Shown: positions 54,074 through 63,916, numbered from the stretch's first letter. The stretch: DNA of 64,000 bases from Paraburkholderia sp. (GCF_028283785.1 NZ_JAPWKB010000005.1:372001-436000), one strand, 5' to 3'. Notes: generated from the sequence alone by a model not told the origin. Numbers and translations: made by a program.

Positions 54074-54874
54074 TTACCGGACGCCACGCCACGCCAACGT
54101 TCCCGCGTCGACGTTGAAGGTGCTACCTGTCGAGAACGAGGCACTGTCCGACGCGAGAAAGCACACCAGCTTCGCAACTTCCTCAGGCCGTCCCAACCGG
54201 CGGATCAGGTGCGGTCCCCAGAGTCGGGATTCCGCAGCAGCACGGTCACTGGCATTTCCGGCACTCGCACTGAGCATCGGCGTGTCGATCGCGCCGGGCA
54301 CGTAGGCGTTGCAACGGATTCCGCCGTCAGCGAGATCGACAGCGGTCGCCTTCGTTAGCATGACCACCCCACCTTTGCTGGCAGCATAAGCGGGCAACCC
54401 CGGGTAAGCCACCGTCGAGGCGACCGACGCGCCATTGACGATCGCGGGGCTACGGGTCGACTTTCGCAGGTACGGCGCCGCAAACTTGGTTGCGAGCCAC
54501 ATGGCCTTGAGGTTGATCGACATCAGTTTGTCCCAGACTTCCTCGGGCAAGTCTTCCACGCCCGGCTGCCGTCCGGTCAGCGCGTCGTCTGTCACACCCG
54601 CGTTGTTCACCAGGACGTCGATACCACCCGCTTCCAGCGCGGTTTGTTCGATCATGTTCCGGATGGACTCTGTCACCGACAGATCGGTCTTGATGAATAG
54701 CGCCTTCGAACCCGCCTCTTTGACCTCTGCTTCAACGGCCTTTCCACGCTCCTCCTGGAGGTCGGCCACGGTCACCCAGGCCGCGCCCTGTCGCGCCGCT
54801 TCAATGGCAATGGCCCGCCCCATTCCTTGAGCGGCTCCCGTTACGATAACAATCCGATCCTTGAGATCACTCAC
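54074..54874 (-). CDS. SDR family oxidoreductase
   Basis: This is a 266-aa classical SDR: VTGAAQGMGRAIAIEAA, NNAGVTDDALTG, Ser in IVNGASVASTVAYPG, Tyr/Lys in AYAASKGGVVML. It ends in FNVDAGTLAWRGVR as many 3-oxoacyl-ACP-reductase-like enzymes do. It lies 4 bases upstream of the flavin oxidoreductase gene and is divergent from an AraC regulator. Confidence 0.92.
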   Translation of the reverse strand: MSDLKDRIVIVTGAAQGMGRAIAIEAARQGAAWVTVADLQEERGKAVEAEVKEAGSKALFIKTDLSVTESIRNMIEQTALEAGGIDVLVNNAGVTDDALTGRQPGVEDLPEEVWDKLMSINLKAMWLATKFAAPYLRKSTRSPAIVNGASVASTVAYPGLPAYAASKGGVVMLTKATAVDLADGGIRCNAYVPGAIDTPMLSASAGNASDRAAAESRLWGPHLIRRLGRPEEVAKLVCFLASDSASFSTGSTFNVDAGTLAWRGVR

Positions 54875-54926
54875 TCCCGGCTCCTTGTGTGAATCGACAG
54901 ATGCCTAGAGTAATGGATGGAAAACG

Positions 54927-54940
54927 GACGATCCATCGTC
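54927..54940. promoter_or_regulatory. Dyad in the SDR/AraC divergent region
   Basis: GACGAT and ATCGTC are separated by CC. A TATAAT hexamer follows at about 54975 on the plus strand. This may be a regulator site for the divergent promoters. Confidence 0.4.
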
Positions 54941-55110
54941 AAACGTATCTAATACTTTATCAATCGTCCATATATAATCGTTGCGATGGCAGTCTCGGTT
55001 CCGAGCGACCTGGAGCGGCAAGATCGCCACGCGCATGGAACCGTTTCGCGCGTCCTATGCCCATGACTGCAAACGTCCGGACGAAAGCCGGCCTCACCCG
55101 AGTGGTTTAA

Positions 55111-56046
55111 ATGGACCTGCTTGCAGATATCGTTCGATTATTGCGACCGGAGATTCTGGACTGGAAGACCATCGAATCGAACCGGCGCTGGGGCATGATT
55201 GTTCCCCCGCTTGATTTGCCGCGGTTCAGCCTGGTCACGGCGGGAACCTGTTGGTACGTTCCCGATGTGGGCACGCCGCTTTTCATGCGGCAGGGTGATT
55301 ACCTTTTATTGACGCAGGGCCACCGCTACCGCGTGGTGAGCGATATGGACGTGGTCCGTGATCTGGACGATCTGTCTACGCGTTCGCAGACCGAAGACCC
55401 GCAAGGCTATGTACGCTGGCAGGGCGAGCCTCTGGCAGAAACGACTCGCCTGGTAGGCGGCTATTTTCAGGTCGCGCCGGAGCAGGCTGCGCTCACCTCT
55501 GCACTGCTGCCCGAACTGGTCCACGTGCGTTTTGGCGACGAGGATGCTGGCCAGTTGCATCCGCTGATCGGCCTGATCGCCAACGAGGCCGGCTGCGCCC
55601 TCCCCGGCCACAACCTTGTGATGGGGCGATTGATCGAGCTCATGCTGGTGGAAATTCTTCGCCACCCGATGCAACGGATGGCCACCGAGCAAAAAGGCTG
55701 GCTTGGCGGTCTGTCCGACCCAAGAATCGCGACGGCGTTGCAAGCAATACACGCCGACATCGCCAGACAGTGGACGCTCGAGACGCTTTCGCAACACGTC
55801 GGGATGTCCAGGTCGGCGTTTGTTCAGCGGTTCTGCGAAAAAGTGGGGGTTCCTCCCGGCGCCTACGTATCGAGTTGGCGTCTGGCGATTGCCAAAGACG
55901 CGCTTCTGGACAGCGACCGCTCCGTCGCGAACATCGCCCTGGCGATCGGTTATCTCTCCGATAGCGCATTCAGCACGGCTTTCAAGCGCGCTGTCGGCTG
56001 CTCACCACGGCAGTTCCGGGACACTCAGCGTAACGCGCCTATCTAG
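55111..56046 (+). CDS. AraC family regulator with cupin_6 sensor
   Basis: This 311-aa protein starts MDLLADIVRLLRPEILDWKTIE. An N-terminal cupin domain (RFSLVTAGTCWYVPDVG, MRQGDYLLLTQGHRYRV) is followed by a double HTH: QWTLETLSQHVGMSRSAFVQRFCEKVG and VANIALAIGYLSDSAFSTAFKRAVGCSP. It is a clear paralogue of the regulator at 61607-62530. It overlaps the convergent GntR gene by 4 bases at the stop codons. Confidence 0.93.
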   Translation: MDLLADIVRLLRPEILDWKTIESNRRWGMIVPPLDLPRFSLVTAGTCWYVPDVGTPLFMRQGDYLLLTQGHRYRVVSDMDVVRDLDDLSTRSQTEDPQGYVRWQGEPLAETTRLVGGYFQVAPEQAALTSALLPELVHVRFGDEDAGQLHPLIGLIANEAGCALPGHNLVMGRLIELMLVEILRHPMQRMATEQKGWLGGLSDPRIATALQAIHADIARQWTLETLSQHVGMSRSAFVQRFCEKVGVPPGAYVSSWRLAIAKDALLDSDRSVANIALAIGYLSDSAFSTAFKRAVGCSPRQFRDTQRNAPI

Positions 56047-56819
56047 AACTGGTCGACCGCGTTTCGATAGCGTGTGTGGACGTTGTCCAGATGGGCCTTG
56101 ATCGCTGCACTCGCCTTCGATACTTTCCGCGCCTCGATTGCATCGACGATTTCGCGCCGCTCGTTCATGGCGAACTCGCTCGCGTTGATGCCGTAGTCGG
56201 TCGCAAATTGCGACGTGATACCCATGATCGTTTCCATCATCAGAACGAGAAGGGAATTGTGGCTGCACTCCGCCAGAATCACGTGAAAGGCCGCCGCGGC
56301 GGCGAGGCTGCCGTTTAGATCGCCGGCCATCTGTTTTCGCTCGACCAGCTCCAGATTGGCGCGCAACCTTTCGAGATCGGATGGCGTGCGGCGTTCGCAC
56401 GCGGCACGTGCAACCACGTCGCCCATCCAGAGCCGGACTTCCGATATTTCGCTCACCTGGCCGCCGCGCAACCGCAAAACGTCGCCTAACCCGGAGACGG
56501 TGACGTTCAGATCGCCGTTGCTGATGAAAGCGCCTCCCGTGTGCCCTTTCCGGATTGTCAGAACACCGCTCGCTTCCAGCACACGCAGCGACTCCCTGAC
56601 TGCGTTTCTGCTGACACCCAACTGTTCCGCGAGGTCGCGCTCGCTCGGCAACTTGTCGCCGGGAGCGAGTTCACCCGTACTCAACCTGAGACGGATATCG
56701 TCCAGGATCCGGTCGCCGACTCGTGGCGACGACACCTGTGAACCGGAAGCCTTCGCGCGCGAACTTTTCGCCTGGGATCCCAGACTATCTCCGCACTCGC
56801 TTTCAAATGATCTTTGCAT
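56043..56819 (-). CDS. GntR family regulator, FadR subfamily
   Basis: This 258-aa protein has a winged HTH with DIRLRLSTGELAPGDKLPSERDLAEQLGVSRNAVRESLRVLEASGVLTIRKG. A FCD helical domain with metal-binding Asp/His residues (FHVILAECSHNSLL and AHLDNVHTRYR) follows. It is a likely organic-acid-responsive repressor for one of the neighbouring units. Confidence 0.92.
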   Translation of the reverse strand: MQRSFESECGDSLGSQAKSSRAKASGSQVSSPRVGDRILDDIRLRLSTGELAPGDKLPSERDLAEQLGVSRNAVRESLRVLEASGVLTIRKGHTGGAFISNGDLNVTVSGLGDVLRLRGGQVSEISEVRLWMGDVVARAACERRTPSDLERLRANLELVERKQMAGDLNGSLAAAAAFHVILAECSHNSLLVLMMETIMGITSQFATDYGINASEFAMNERREIVDAIEARKVSKASAAIKAHLDNVHTRYRNAVDQF

Positions 56820-56842
56820 CGACCGGGTTCGCCTTTGCGCGC

Positions 56843-57139
56843 TTAGAGACCGAAATAGATCGACTGCGCCGTATTCACGTTCGTAGCGCGTCCCGCTTGT
56901 GTCGATCCGTGCACCGACATCCCGTAACCACCAGCCGATTGGTCCGCCCCAGCCCCGCCAGACAGACGGACCTCGGCAGCAGTCAGACTCGCTGGATAGC
57001 TGGGCGAATATCCCGCCTGTTCGAGCGATAACAGTTCGTTGCGGACGTGGCTACGCTGCATGTCAGCTTGTTGCGCAGATGCCAGCAGCGGAACCGACAG
57101 GACTACGCTCGCGACCACGAGATGGATTGTGGATTTCAT
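56843..57139 (-). CDS. DUF4148 small secreted protein
   Basis: This 98-aa protein has a signal peptide MKSTIHLVVASVVLSVPLLASAQ and then the DUF4148 pattern SHVRNELLSLEQAGYSPSYPASLTAAE. This family is numerous in Burkholderia and relatives and has no known function. A start 15 codons upstream is possible but would spoil the signal peptide. Confidence 0.85.
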   Translation of the reverse strand: MKSTIHLVVASVVLSVPLLASAQQADMQRSHVRNELLSLEQAGYSPSYPASLTAAEVRLSGGAGADQSAGGYGMSVHGSTQAGRATNVNTAQSIYFGL

Positions 57140-57541
57140 GATGAAACTCCCGAATAGATTTGCTTCAATGGACCTACCTTTCAAATCAGTGTAGCGACAC
57201 GGACGAACTCGATTAAGCGGATTTTTACAAATTAACTATTACGTTATCCGCAACAGTAGATCGGTGTTTTTTGCATCTCCGCCGGACGTGCCAATACATC
57301 ACCGCCGGACGAAGCCGGGCTGGCGCGTTTTCAATATAGGTGGTGGGAGGCACGGCGACGCAAGGACGCGTCCAGACAGGCGAGCACGTAGCAGGCCGGG
57401 GGCGGATTCCCGAAAAGGGAAATGCAGGCGTTCAGCGATATCGCGTCGCCCGCCGCGCGTCGGCGGACGACGCGAAGCGTGCATCGGCGCTCAGCGTCGA
57501 TGCACGGAAATCAGGTCAAACGAATCGGAAAAGCCGGGTAG
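57140..57541. other. Intergenic region, no gene recognised
   Basis: There are about 400 bases between the DUF4148 gene and the SDR stop. An A/T-rich stretch (57220-57250) may hold the DUF4148 promoter on the minus strand. No further gene or RNA is supported. Confidence 0.45.
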
Positions 57542-58300
57542 TTATCGAGCCGTCGCTCCGCCGTCTACCGGCAGCGCCACGCCGACAACAAAGGAAGCCG
57601 CATCGGAGCACAACCAGACAACTGCTTCGGCGATCTCCTCGGGTTGCGCCATCCGTCCGAGCGGATTAGCCTGCCGTGAGCGCGACACGAGTTCGTCACC
57701 GAATCTCGCCTGCGTGAGGGCCGTCTCGACGAGACCCGGACAAACAGCATTGACCCGGATCGCGCTGGACGCAAATTCGACGGCCGCAGCCTTCGTCAGA
57801 CCGATCACACCATGCTTGGCCGCACCATAGATGCCGTCGCTGGGGACGCCCACGAGACCCGAGCGCGACGCATTGTTGACGATCGCCCCTCCTCCCGCAG
57901 CGAGCATGTGGTCGAGTTCGGCCTTCATGCAATGCCATACGCCTTCAAGATTGACCGACATCACGCGCTCCCAGTTTGCTTGATCCGACACCCGCAAACT
58001 GCTCGCTTTATCGGGAACGCCCGCATTGTTGAACGCGCAGTCCAACCTGCCAAACCGGCTAACCGTGCTCTCGACCATGTTTTGCACTGAGTCGGGATCG
58101 GTCACATCCACGCTTACGAACAATGACTGTTCACCGAGGCCGCTGGTAATGTAATGCGCGACCTCGGGTCCGCGTTGCGCATCCGCATCCGCGACAACCA
58201 CTGCTGCGCCGAGCTTCGCGAAGGCGATCGCGGTCGCCCGACCAATGCCCGATGCGCCGCCGGTCACGAGTACCACCTTCTTATCGAATGTCCTGCTCAT
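57542..58300 (-). CDS. SDR family oxidoreductase
   Basis: This is a 252-aa classical SDR: VTGGASGIGRATAIAFAKLGAAVVVAD cofactor motif, NNAGVPDKASS, Ser in IVNNASRSGLVGVPS, Tyr/Lys in IYGAAKHGVIGL, and GVALPVDGGATAR at the end. It lies downstream of the P450 gene on the same strand (280-base gap), and could dehydrogenate the alcohol that a P450 forms. Confidence 0.92.
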   Translation of the reverse strand: MSRTFDKKVVLVTGGASGIGRATAIAFAKLGAAVVVADADAQRGPEVAHYITSGLGEQSLFVSVDVTDPDSVQNMVESTVSRFGRLDCAFNNAGVPDKASSLRVSDQANWERVMSVNLEGVWHCMKAELDHMLAAGGGAIVNNASRSGLVGVPSDGIYGAAKHGVIGLTKAAAVEFASSAIRVNAVCPGLVETALTQARFGDELVSRSRQANPLGRMAQPEEIAEAVVWLCSDAASFVVGVALPVDGGATAR

Positions 58301-58580
58301 CTGCCTTTTCCTTCATGCGTTGGGATGGCATTGCACGGAGTACGGGCCATTTCCCGGATCGCTGGAAGACACAACGTATCCTGGCGGCTACGCCGTGATC
58401 GCCAGGTCTGCAAGTAGCGCCACAAGAATGCTGATGCCGTCGCGCAAATGAAGCACGTCAAAAATTCTCCAGTTCATGACTAGCAACTCCAGGTGTCGAA
58501 TGCGTGGGTCCGACCGGCGCCACGACAACGCGTCGCCGATCGAGATCGTTTCAATGAGTACGAGCGTCAGCCATGTCGTT

Positions 58581-59822
58581 TCACCAACTCACCGGCAGTT
58601 CCCGCAGACCGTAAACGAACGATTGACTCTTGAATGGCAGCGCATCGAATTCGACGGCCAAACGCAAATTGGGAAAGCGTTTGAACAAGGTTTCAAACAC
58701 GACCTGAAGTTCGAGTCGGGCCAGGGGTTGACCCAGACACTGGTGGATTCCAAACGAGAACGCTACATGAGACTGTCCGTTGTTCTCGCGGTGAATATCG
58801 AAGCGCTCAGGATTCGGAAATGCGACCGGATCGTGATTCGCTGCATGCAACAGCGCGAGCACACCCTCTCCCTTGCGAATCAGTTGCCCTCCGATCGTGA
58901 CGTCTTCGGTCGCGACGCGGTTCGAGTTCATATGCGTAATGGAATGGAAACGAAGCATCTCTTCGACTGTCGCTCGCACCAGCGAGGGATCCGCGATCAG
59001 ATCTGCCTTCTGCTGAGGATGCTGGAATAGACTCAGCAATCCCAAGCCGATCTGGTTAGCCGTCGTCTCATGACCGGCCAGATACAACAAGGTCGCCATC
59101 CGAACCGCTTCTGCATGCGGCAGCTTTCCGGGATTCACCCATTCGGCCGCAAGCCTGCCCAGCAAATCGCTTCCATCGCCCGGGTTCTCTTCTTTCTCGC
59201 GCAAAAGCTGATCGATATAGTCCGTCATTTCTTTCGCGGAACGCGTCAAGGCCTCCGGTGCAATTGCCAGATCCATACGATCGGCACTCCACTTTTGCAA
59301 CTTTGCGTGATCCTCGTAGGGCACGCCGAGCATGATCGAAATCACCAATGACGGCAGCGGCAACGCCACGTCTTTAATGAAATCGGCAGGCGCGCCTTTC
59401 TTTTCCATCTGATCGAGCAGCGTGTCGAGCGACTGCTGCACCAATGGCCGCAATTCCTGCATGCGCTTCGCCATGAACTCTCTGGTCAGCATGCGGCGAT
59501 AGTGACCATGCTCAGGTGGATCCATCGTAATAAATGTCTGATACGACTTCGACTGCGCTGCGCGCGCCGGCGCGACAAAAGGGAATCCCGCGACAAGCGG
59601 AGACGCACTGAAACTCGGGTTGGTCAACACCTCCCGAAAGTGTTCCATATCCGTGACGATCCACGCCGAACTTCCATCCCAGAGTTCGACTTTCGCCATC
59701 GGTCCTTCATCACGTACAGCGGCATATTGCGACGGCGGATCGAGTGGTGCATGCGCGTCGCGAGGCCAGGGAAAAGTCTGATGCGCAAAGGGGCACTTGA
59801 TTTCTGCATCCTGAGTAGACAT
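58581..59822 (-). CDS. Cytochrome P450
   Basis: This 413-aa soluble bacterial P450 has the I-helix motif LAGHETTANQ, the K-helix EEMLR (ExxR), and the heme-Cys loop FSFGIHQCLGQPLARLE. No membrane anchor is present. I chose the ATG at MSTQDAEIK; a GTG three codons upstream is also open. No ferredoxin or ferredoxin reductase gene lies within the window nearby, so its redox partners must be elsewhere. Confidence 0.95.
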   Translation of the reverse strand: MSTQDAEIKCPFAHQTFPWPRDAHAPLDPPSQYAAVRDEGPMAKVELWDGSSAWIVTDMEHFREVLTNPSFSASPLVAGFPFVAPARAAQSKSYQTFITMDPPEHGHYRRMLTREFMAKRMQELRPLVQQSLDTLLDQMEKKGAPADFIKDVALPLPSLVISIMLGVPYEDHAKLQKWSADRMDLAIAPEALTRSAKEMTDYIDQLLREKEENPGDGSDLLGRLAAEWVNPGKLPHAEAVRMATLLYLAGHETTANQIGLGLLSLFQHPQQKADLIADPSLVRATVEEMLRFHSITHMNSNRVATEDVTIGGQLIRKGEGVLALLHAANHDPVAFPNPERFDIHRENNGQSHVAFSFGIHQCLGQPLARLELQVVFETLFKRFPNLRLAVEFDALPFKSQSFVYGLRELPVSW

Positions 59823-59936
59823 GTTCGGCACTCTCTCTTTATAGGGTGATCACTTGGCGAGTCCGCTCCGACCTCGCAATGAAAGGCGACAATTCCCGCG
59901 AGTCATCTTCCCGGCGGGTAGACACGACACGGCGGT

Positions 59937-61154
59937 TTAGAAGAGATGTCTCATCCCAACTCGCAGAACCAGCTGTCGGGCACTATTGGATGGGGTGATC
60001 GTGAGATAGGACGCCACTGCCGGCTGTCCCGTCGAGTTGACGCCAGATGCGATCTGGTAATCCGCCATGAAATAGACATCCGTGCGCTTCGACAGGAAGT
60101 AGTCGATGTCCGCGTTGATCAGGTGATACTTCGCACCTTCTCTCCCGTCGATCGCACCGCCGGTCAGATAGTCGTAGGATCCGTTGACCCACAGAAACGG
60201 TGTAATCCCATAACGCACGAAGGCCGAATAGCTGTTGAACGACGCATTGCCGGTATAGCCACGAGGATTCGTGAGCGCGAGGTTCCCCGATGCCGGGTCG
60301 TTCAGATCACGAAAGCTGATATGAGAGTAAGTTGCCCCGACGACGAGATTGGAAAGCGCGTATTGCACGGCAGCGCCTGCGACCTGATATGTCGATGCAG
60401 AAGCAAAGCCGCCATATACGGGGTTCACCTGCACGCCGGAAATCGAGCCTAGATTGCTCGCAGTCGTCGAGCTATTGACATTGTTTCCCCAAAACGAGCG
60501 ATTGGGATCACGTGCACGGAGAAATGCAGCGGCGACCGTGAGCCCGCCGAATCCATAAGAACCGCCCAACGAGAACACGCTGTTGGTGCCGAACGACCCC
60601 GCTACGCCGCCAAAACTGTAGAGCCCGCCAAATCTGAAACCGCCATAGGTGTTCGATGTGAACTTGACCGCGTTGTTGACGCGATAGGTGTTCCCGAAAT
60701 TGTTGATGTCGTTACCATGCAATGAATAGGTACCGTTCCCGACAGCGCCGGTAATCGGCCCGATAAAATCCACGACTGAGTCGTATTGGCGCCCAAGCGT
60801 AATCGAACCATACGGGGTGGACACGCCGACATACGCCTGCCGGCCGAACAGATCGCCGCCTTGCTGAAAGTTGCCAGTACCGACATCGAAACCGCTCTCC
60901 AGCACGAAGATCGCCTTGTATCCTCCGCCGAGATCTTCCGTACCGCGCAGCCCCCACCGGTTGCCTTGCATGATGCTGCTACTCATCGTGTATTGATGGC
61001 GGCCCGCTCGAGCGCCATTCACTACGCTTTGTGCGTTGTTGACGAAGTTCAATCCATAGTCGATCACGCCGTAAAGCGTGACGCTGCTTTGGGCAGATGC
61101 CGCCTGGGTCGCGACCAGGGCGGCCGACGCCAATACCAAGCTCCGGTAGTTCAT
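59937..61154 (-). CDS. Gram-negative porin (Porin_4 type)
   Basis: This 405-aa outer-membrane porin has the signal peptide MNYRSLVLASAALVATQAASAQ, SSVTLYGVIDYGLNF, FVLESGFDVGTG, LFGRQAYVGVSTPYGSITLGRQYD and a C-terminal Phe in VGMRHLF. GGAG lies before the chosen ATG. It probably supplies outer-membrane entry for the P450 substrate. Confidence 0.95.
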   Translation of the reverse strand: MNYRSLVLASAALVATQAASAQSSVTLYGVIDYGLNFVNNAQSVVNGARAGRHQYTMSSSIMQGNRWGLRGTEDLGGGYKAIFVLESGFDVGTGNFQQGGDLFGRQAYVGVSTPYGSITLGRQYDSVVDFIGPITGAVGNGTYSLHGNDINNFGNTYRVNNAVKFTSNTYGGFRFGGLYSFGGVAGSFGTNSVFSLGGSYGFGGLTVAAAFLRARDPNRSFWGNNVNSSTTASNLGSISGVQVNPVYGGFASASTYQVAGAAVQYALSNLVVGATYSHISFRDLNDPASGNLALTNPRGYTGNASFNSYSAFVRYGITPFLWVNGSYDYLTGGAIDGREGAKYHLINADIDYFLSKRTDVYFMADYQIASGVNSTGQPAVASYLTITPSNSARQLVLRVGMRHLF

Positions 61155-61606
61155 ACATGTCTCCATATTTAATTTAATAGGTCTCTAAAACTCTCAGGTT
61201 ATGCAAGACTTTTATTTTTATCGTCGACGTTGTCTCTTGTCAGTACCTTTTTTGGACTCGTTCTGGTGAAACGGGTCAAGACCCTGACACTCCCGGGTTT
61301 TCAGGGACAACGATGCGGTGAGGTATATGGAAAGAACGATGATGAGCGTGGAAAGTGGCGCACGCCGCCAGGTCGCCCGGCAGTTTTCGCCCGAGACATG
61401 ACATGGAAATCGCGTCGTCCGAAACAGTGCAAGCAGTCCGCATATCGCGCTCTCTTTGCAAATCCGTTAAACCGTCCGTCAGGGTCACTCCCGGTCGTAG
61501 ATCGGGCGTGACCGCAAGACCTGATGATGTGCAAAAGATAAGGCGTGCCGATAAGAAGGGACAATACTAAAAAACGATTGATCGAGCAGATCGCACGATA
61601 GCTCGC
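61155..61606. other. Intergenic region between porin start and AraC stop
   Basis: These are about 450 bases. A/T-rich segments next to the porin start (61160-61240) are its likely promoter. The middle has open frames without family features or ribosome binding sites, which I do not call. Confidence 0.45.
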
Positions 61607-62530
61607 TTAGAGCGACCTCCGCCCTTCTCGCCGAAACGAAACCGGAGAGCATCCGACGATCCTGCTGAACGCTGTGCTAAACGCACTGTCAGACAGATAT
61701 CCGATCGCTAGTCCGATCTCGTTCACAGACCGGTCGCTGTTTAGCAGCGCATCCTTTGCTACCGCGATGCGCCAGTTCGAGAGGTAGGTCGCGGGCGCCT
61801 GGCCCACACATTCGGAGAAGCGGCGTGCGAACACCGCGCGTGACATGCCGACCTGCTTTGCAAGTATGTCCACAGTCCAATGATGCGCGACATCGGCATG
61901 CATCTTCTGCAACGACATCGCAATCTGCGGGTCGGCCATTCCGCTCAACCAACCGGTTCGTTGACCTTCGATTCTCAGCATCGGACGCCGCAGTACCTCG
62001 ACCAGCATGATCTCGACCAACCGTCCCATGACGAGCTCACGACCTGCGAGTTCGCATAGCGATTCCTCGCCGATCAACTCGACGATACGTGTAAGACGTC
62101 CCGCTTCCTCGTCGGAGGACCGCAGGTAGAGAAGATCTGGTAGCAGACTCGCAAGGAGCTCGGTGTGCTCGGGTTCAACCTGAAAATAGCCGCCGACGAG
62201 CCTGACCTCCTCTCCATCCTGGCCATCGTTCCATCGGACATAGTCCGTGTGACCCGCGTCGGCGGCGAGAGCGGCGACGACCGGCATGACGTCCATTCCA
62301 CTGCCGAGACTGTATCGTGACGACGCATTCAACATCACGTAGTCACCTTGCTTCATCAGCACTGAGGGGCCATTAGGCGGGACCAGGCAGCATTGTCCGG
62401 CGACGACGAGACAAAAGACCGGCTCGTCGCGCTGTGGCACGCTCATGCCCCAGCGCCCCCGCTCTTCGAGCGTGCGCCATAAGACCGATTGAGGGCGCAT
62501 CAGTCTGACGATATCGGTCAACAGATCCAC
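61607..62530 (-). CDS. AraC family regulator with cupin_6 sensor (paralogue)
   Basis: This 307-aa protein from the GTG at VDLLTDIVRLMRP was chosen because the paralogue at 55111 starts at the equivalent Met. A longer frame to 62653 is open. The cupin domain (FCLVVAGQCCLVPPNG, MKQGDYVMLNASSRY) precedes a double HTH (HWTVDILAKQVGMSRAVFARRFSECVGQ and VNEIGLAIGYLSDSAFSTAFSRIVGCSP). It is probably the activator of the porin or P450 unit. Confidence 0.9.
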   Translation of the reverse strand: MDLLTDIVRLMRPQSVLWRTLEERGRWGMSVPQRDEPVFCLVVAGQCCLVPPNGPSVLMKQGDYVMLNASSRYSLGSGMDVMPVVAALAADAGHTDYVRWNDGQDGEEVRLVGGYFQVEPEHTELLASLLPDLLYLRSSDEEAGRLTRIVELIGEESLCELAGRELVMGRLVEIMLVEVLRRPMLRIEGQRTGWLSGMADPQIAMSLQKMHADVAHHWTVDILAKQVGMSRAVFARRFSECVGQAPATYLSNWRIAVAKDALLNSDRSVNEIGLAIGYLSDSAFSTAFSRIVGCSPVSFRREGRRSL

Positions 62531-62589
62531 TTGAGACGACCCACTAAAAAGATCTCGTGTTTTAACTATGATCGTCTGTCGGCGTTCGT

Positions 62590-62838
62590 TCAGTTTCCGA
62601 AGCGGTATTCGTTCATCGCGGGACAATCCGCGTGAGGCGGAAAGACGTACCACGAACCGTCGTTATGCCGGAAGAAAAAGACCGAGAATACGTCTGACGA
62701 ACGGTTGATTTCGACACGGACACAGCGCGTTGCACGCGTCCGCGGAGACTTCACCCGACTGACCCGCGCGGGGGTCGCCGCGGTAGGTTGAAGCCATTTT
62801 TCGACTAACCAACGTAAGGGGGTTGTGCCGCTGTCCAT
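62590..62838 (-). CDS. Small conserved hypothetical protein
   Basis: This 82-aa basic protein has an unusual C-terminal half rich in aromatics (VFSVFFFRHNDGSWYVFPP) and no signal peptide. CGGAG lies 7 bases before the ATG, a convincing start. Similar short proteins with an FFRHxDGSWxVFPP motif occur in burkholderias as I recall them, without known function. Confidence 0.6.
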   Translation of the reverse strand: MDSGTTPLRWLVEKWLQPTAATPARVSRVKSPRTRATRCVRVEINRSSDVFSVFFFRHNDGSWYVFPPHADCPAMNEYRFGN

Positions 62839-62913
62839 GCCAAACTCCGTGCTGCTGAATCACACCATCAAGACCGGGACTTCGTGGGAAGTGACGCTAC
62901 ATATTTAGTCCGT

Positions 62914-62933
62914 TGACCAAATAATAGTGGTCA
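62914..62933. promoter_or_regulatory. TGACCA-N8-TGGTCA dyad
   Basis: This perfect inverted repeat lies in the 270-base divergent region between the 82-aa gene and the TetR gene. Further TGACCA/TGGTCA half-sites occur at 63031-63036 and 63858-63863, the latter before etfB. It is a candidate TetR or GntR operator. Confidence 0.45.
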
Positions 62934-63110
62934 CTTGACCCATTATCAAGAAATTCAACGCTAGTGCTTACCCGGAATTTAAGTGTTTTCACCTATCTTC
63001 CGCATTAACAAAAAGCGCTTCTAATACACGTGACCAACCACTACGGTATGCGATCGCGATGGCGGGCAATCGCCCGCGGCGACCCCGGCTCACCTCATCG
63101 AGTGTCGAAG

Positions 63111-63770
63111 ATGAAAGACCTGTCCCTCAGCTCCGCGGAACTCGGCGGGCACGATTCGCAGTCGCCCGCGCGCCAGCGCGGGAATCGTTCGACACGTGTA
63201 CCGGAAATTCTCGAGGCGGCGATCCGCGTGTTCGCTTCCGAAGGAAACGTAGGATTTACACAGCGACGCGTAGCGGCTGAAGCGCAGATACGTCTCGGTA
63301 CGTTGCAGCATTACTTCGGCAGCCGGGACACACTGCTGATCGCGACCATAGAAGAGGTCGCACGGCGATACCTCGAGCAATACCGCTCGATTTCCAGCGA
63401 TGCATCACTCTCCGCAAGTGCGAGACTCGAAGCCGTACTCGATGACGTATTCGATGCTTTGACCGATAGCGATAACGTCGTAAGCCCCTTTGCATTCGAG
63501 TGCTGGTGCCTGGCGGAACATCAACCGGCAGTACGGGACCTGATGGTCGAAGTCAGCAAGGAATTTCAGGCGCTGTTCAGTGGGCTCGTGGCACAGATCA
63601 ACGACACGCTGCCTGTCGAAGAATGCCGTCTGCGTGGCGCACTGCTCTATTCGCACTGGGAAGGTCTGATCGTTTTTCTGCGGCGTTCGGGGCCGAGTGG
63701 ATTCGACGTCGCGGCATTTCGCATCGCAACGAAAGTGGTGTGGAAAGCGATCAGCGTCGCGCCTCAATAG
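63111..63770 (+). CDS. TetR family transcriptional regulator
   Basis: This 219-aa protein has an N-terminal HTH (VPEILEAAIRVFASEGNVGFTQRRVAAEAQIRLGTLQHYFGSRDTLLIATIEE) and a helical effector domain. The start MKDLSLSSAEL was chosen; a start 27 codons upstream is open. It lies 146 bases before etfB and may regulate it. Confidence 0.88.
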   Translation: MKDLSLSSAELGGHDSQSPARQRGNRSTRVPEILEAAIRVFASEGNVGFTQRRVAAEAQIRLGTLQHYFGSRDTLLIATIEEVARRYLEQYRSISSDASLSASARLEAVLDDVFDALTDSDNVVSPFAFECWCLAEHQPAVRDLMVEVSKEFQALFSGLVAQINDTLPVEECRLRGALLYSHWEGLIVFLRRSGPSGFDVAAFRIATKVVWKAISVAPQ

Positions 63771-63916
63771 ACTTGCGCAGCAAGGTTGCGCACGCCCTTC
63801 CATACGTTTCTTCGATCACATCAGCATTTAATGCTATTGGCGCCGCTCGATGATAAGTGGTCAACTCGGGCTATGTCCCAGGTTGAAAACGGAGTGGTGA
63901 AGATGAGGCTGATAGC

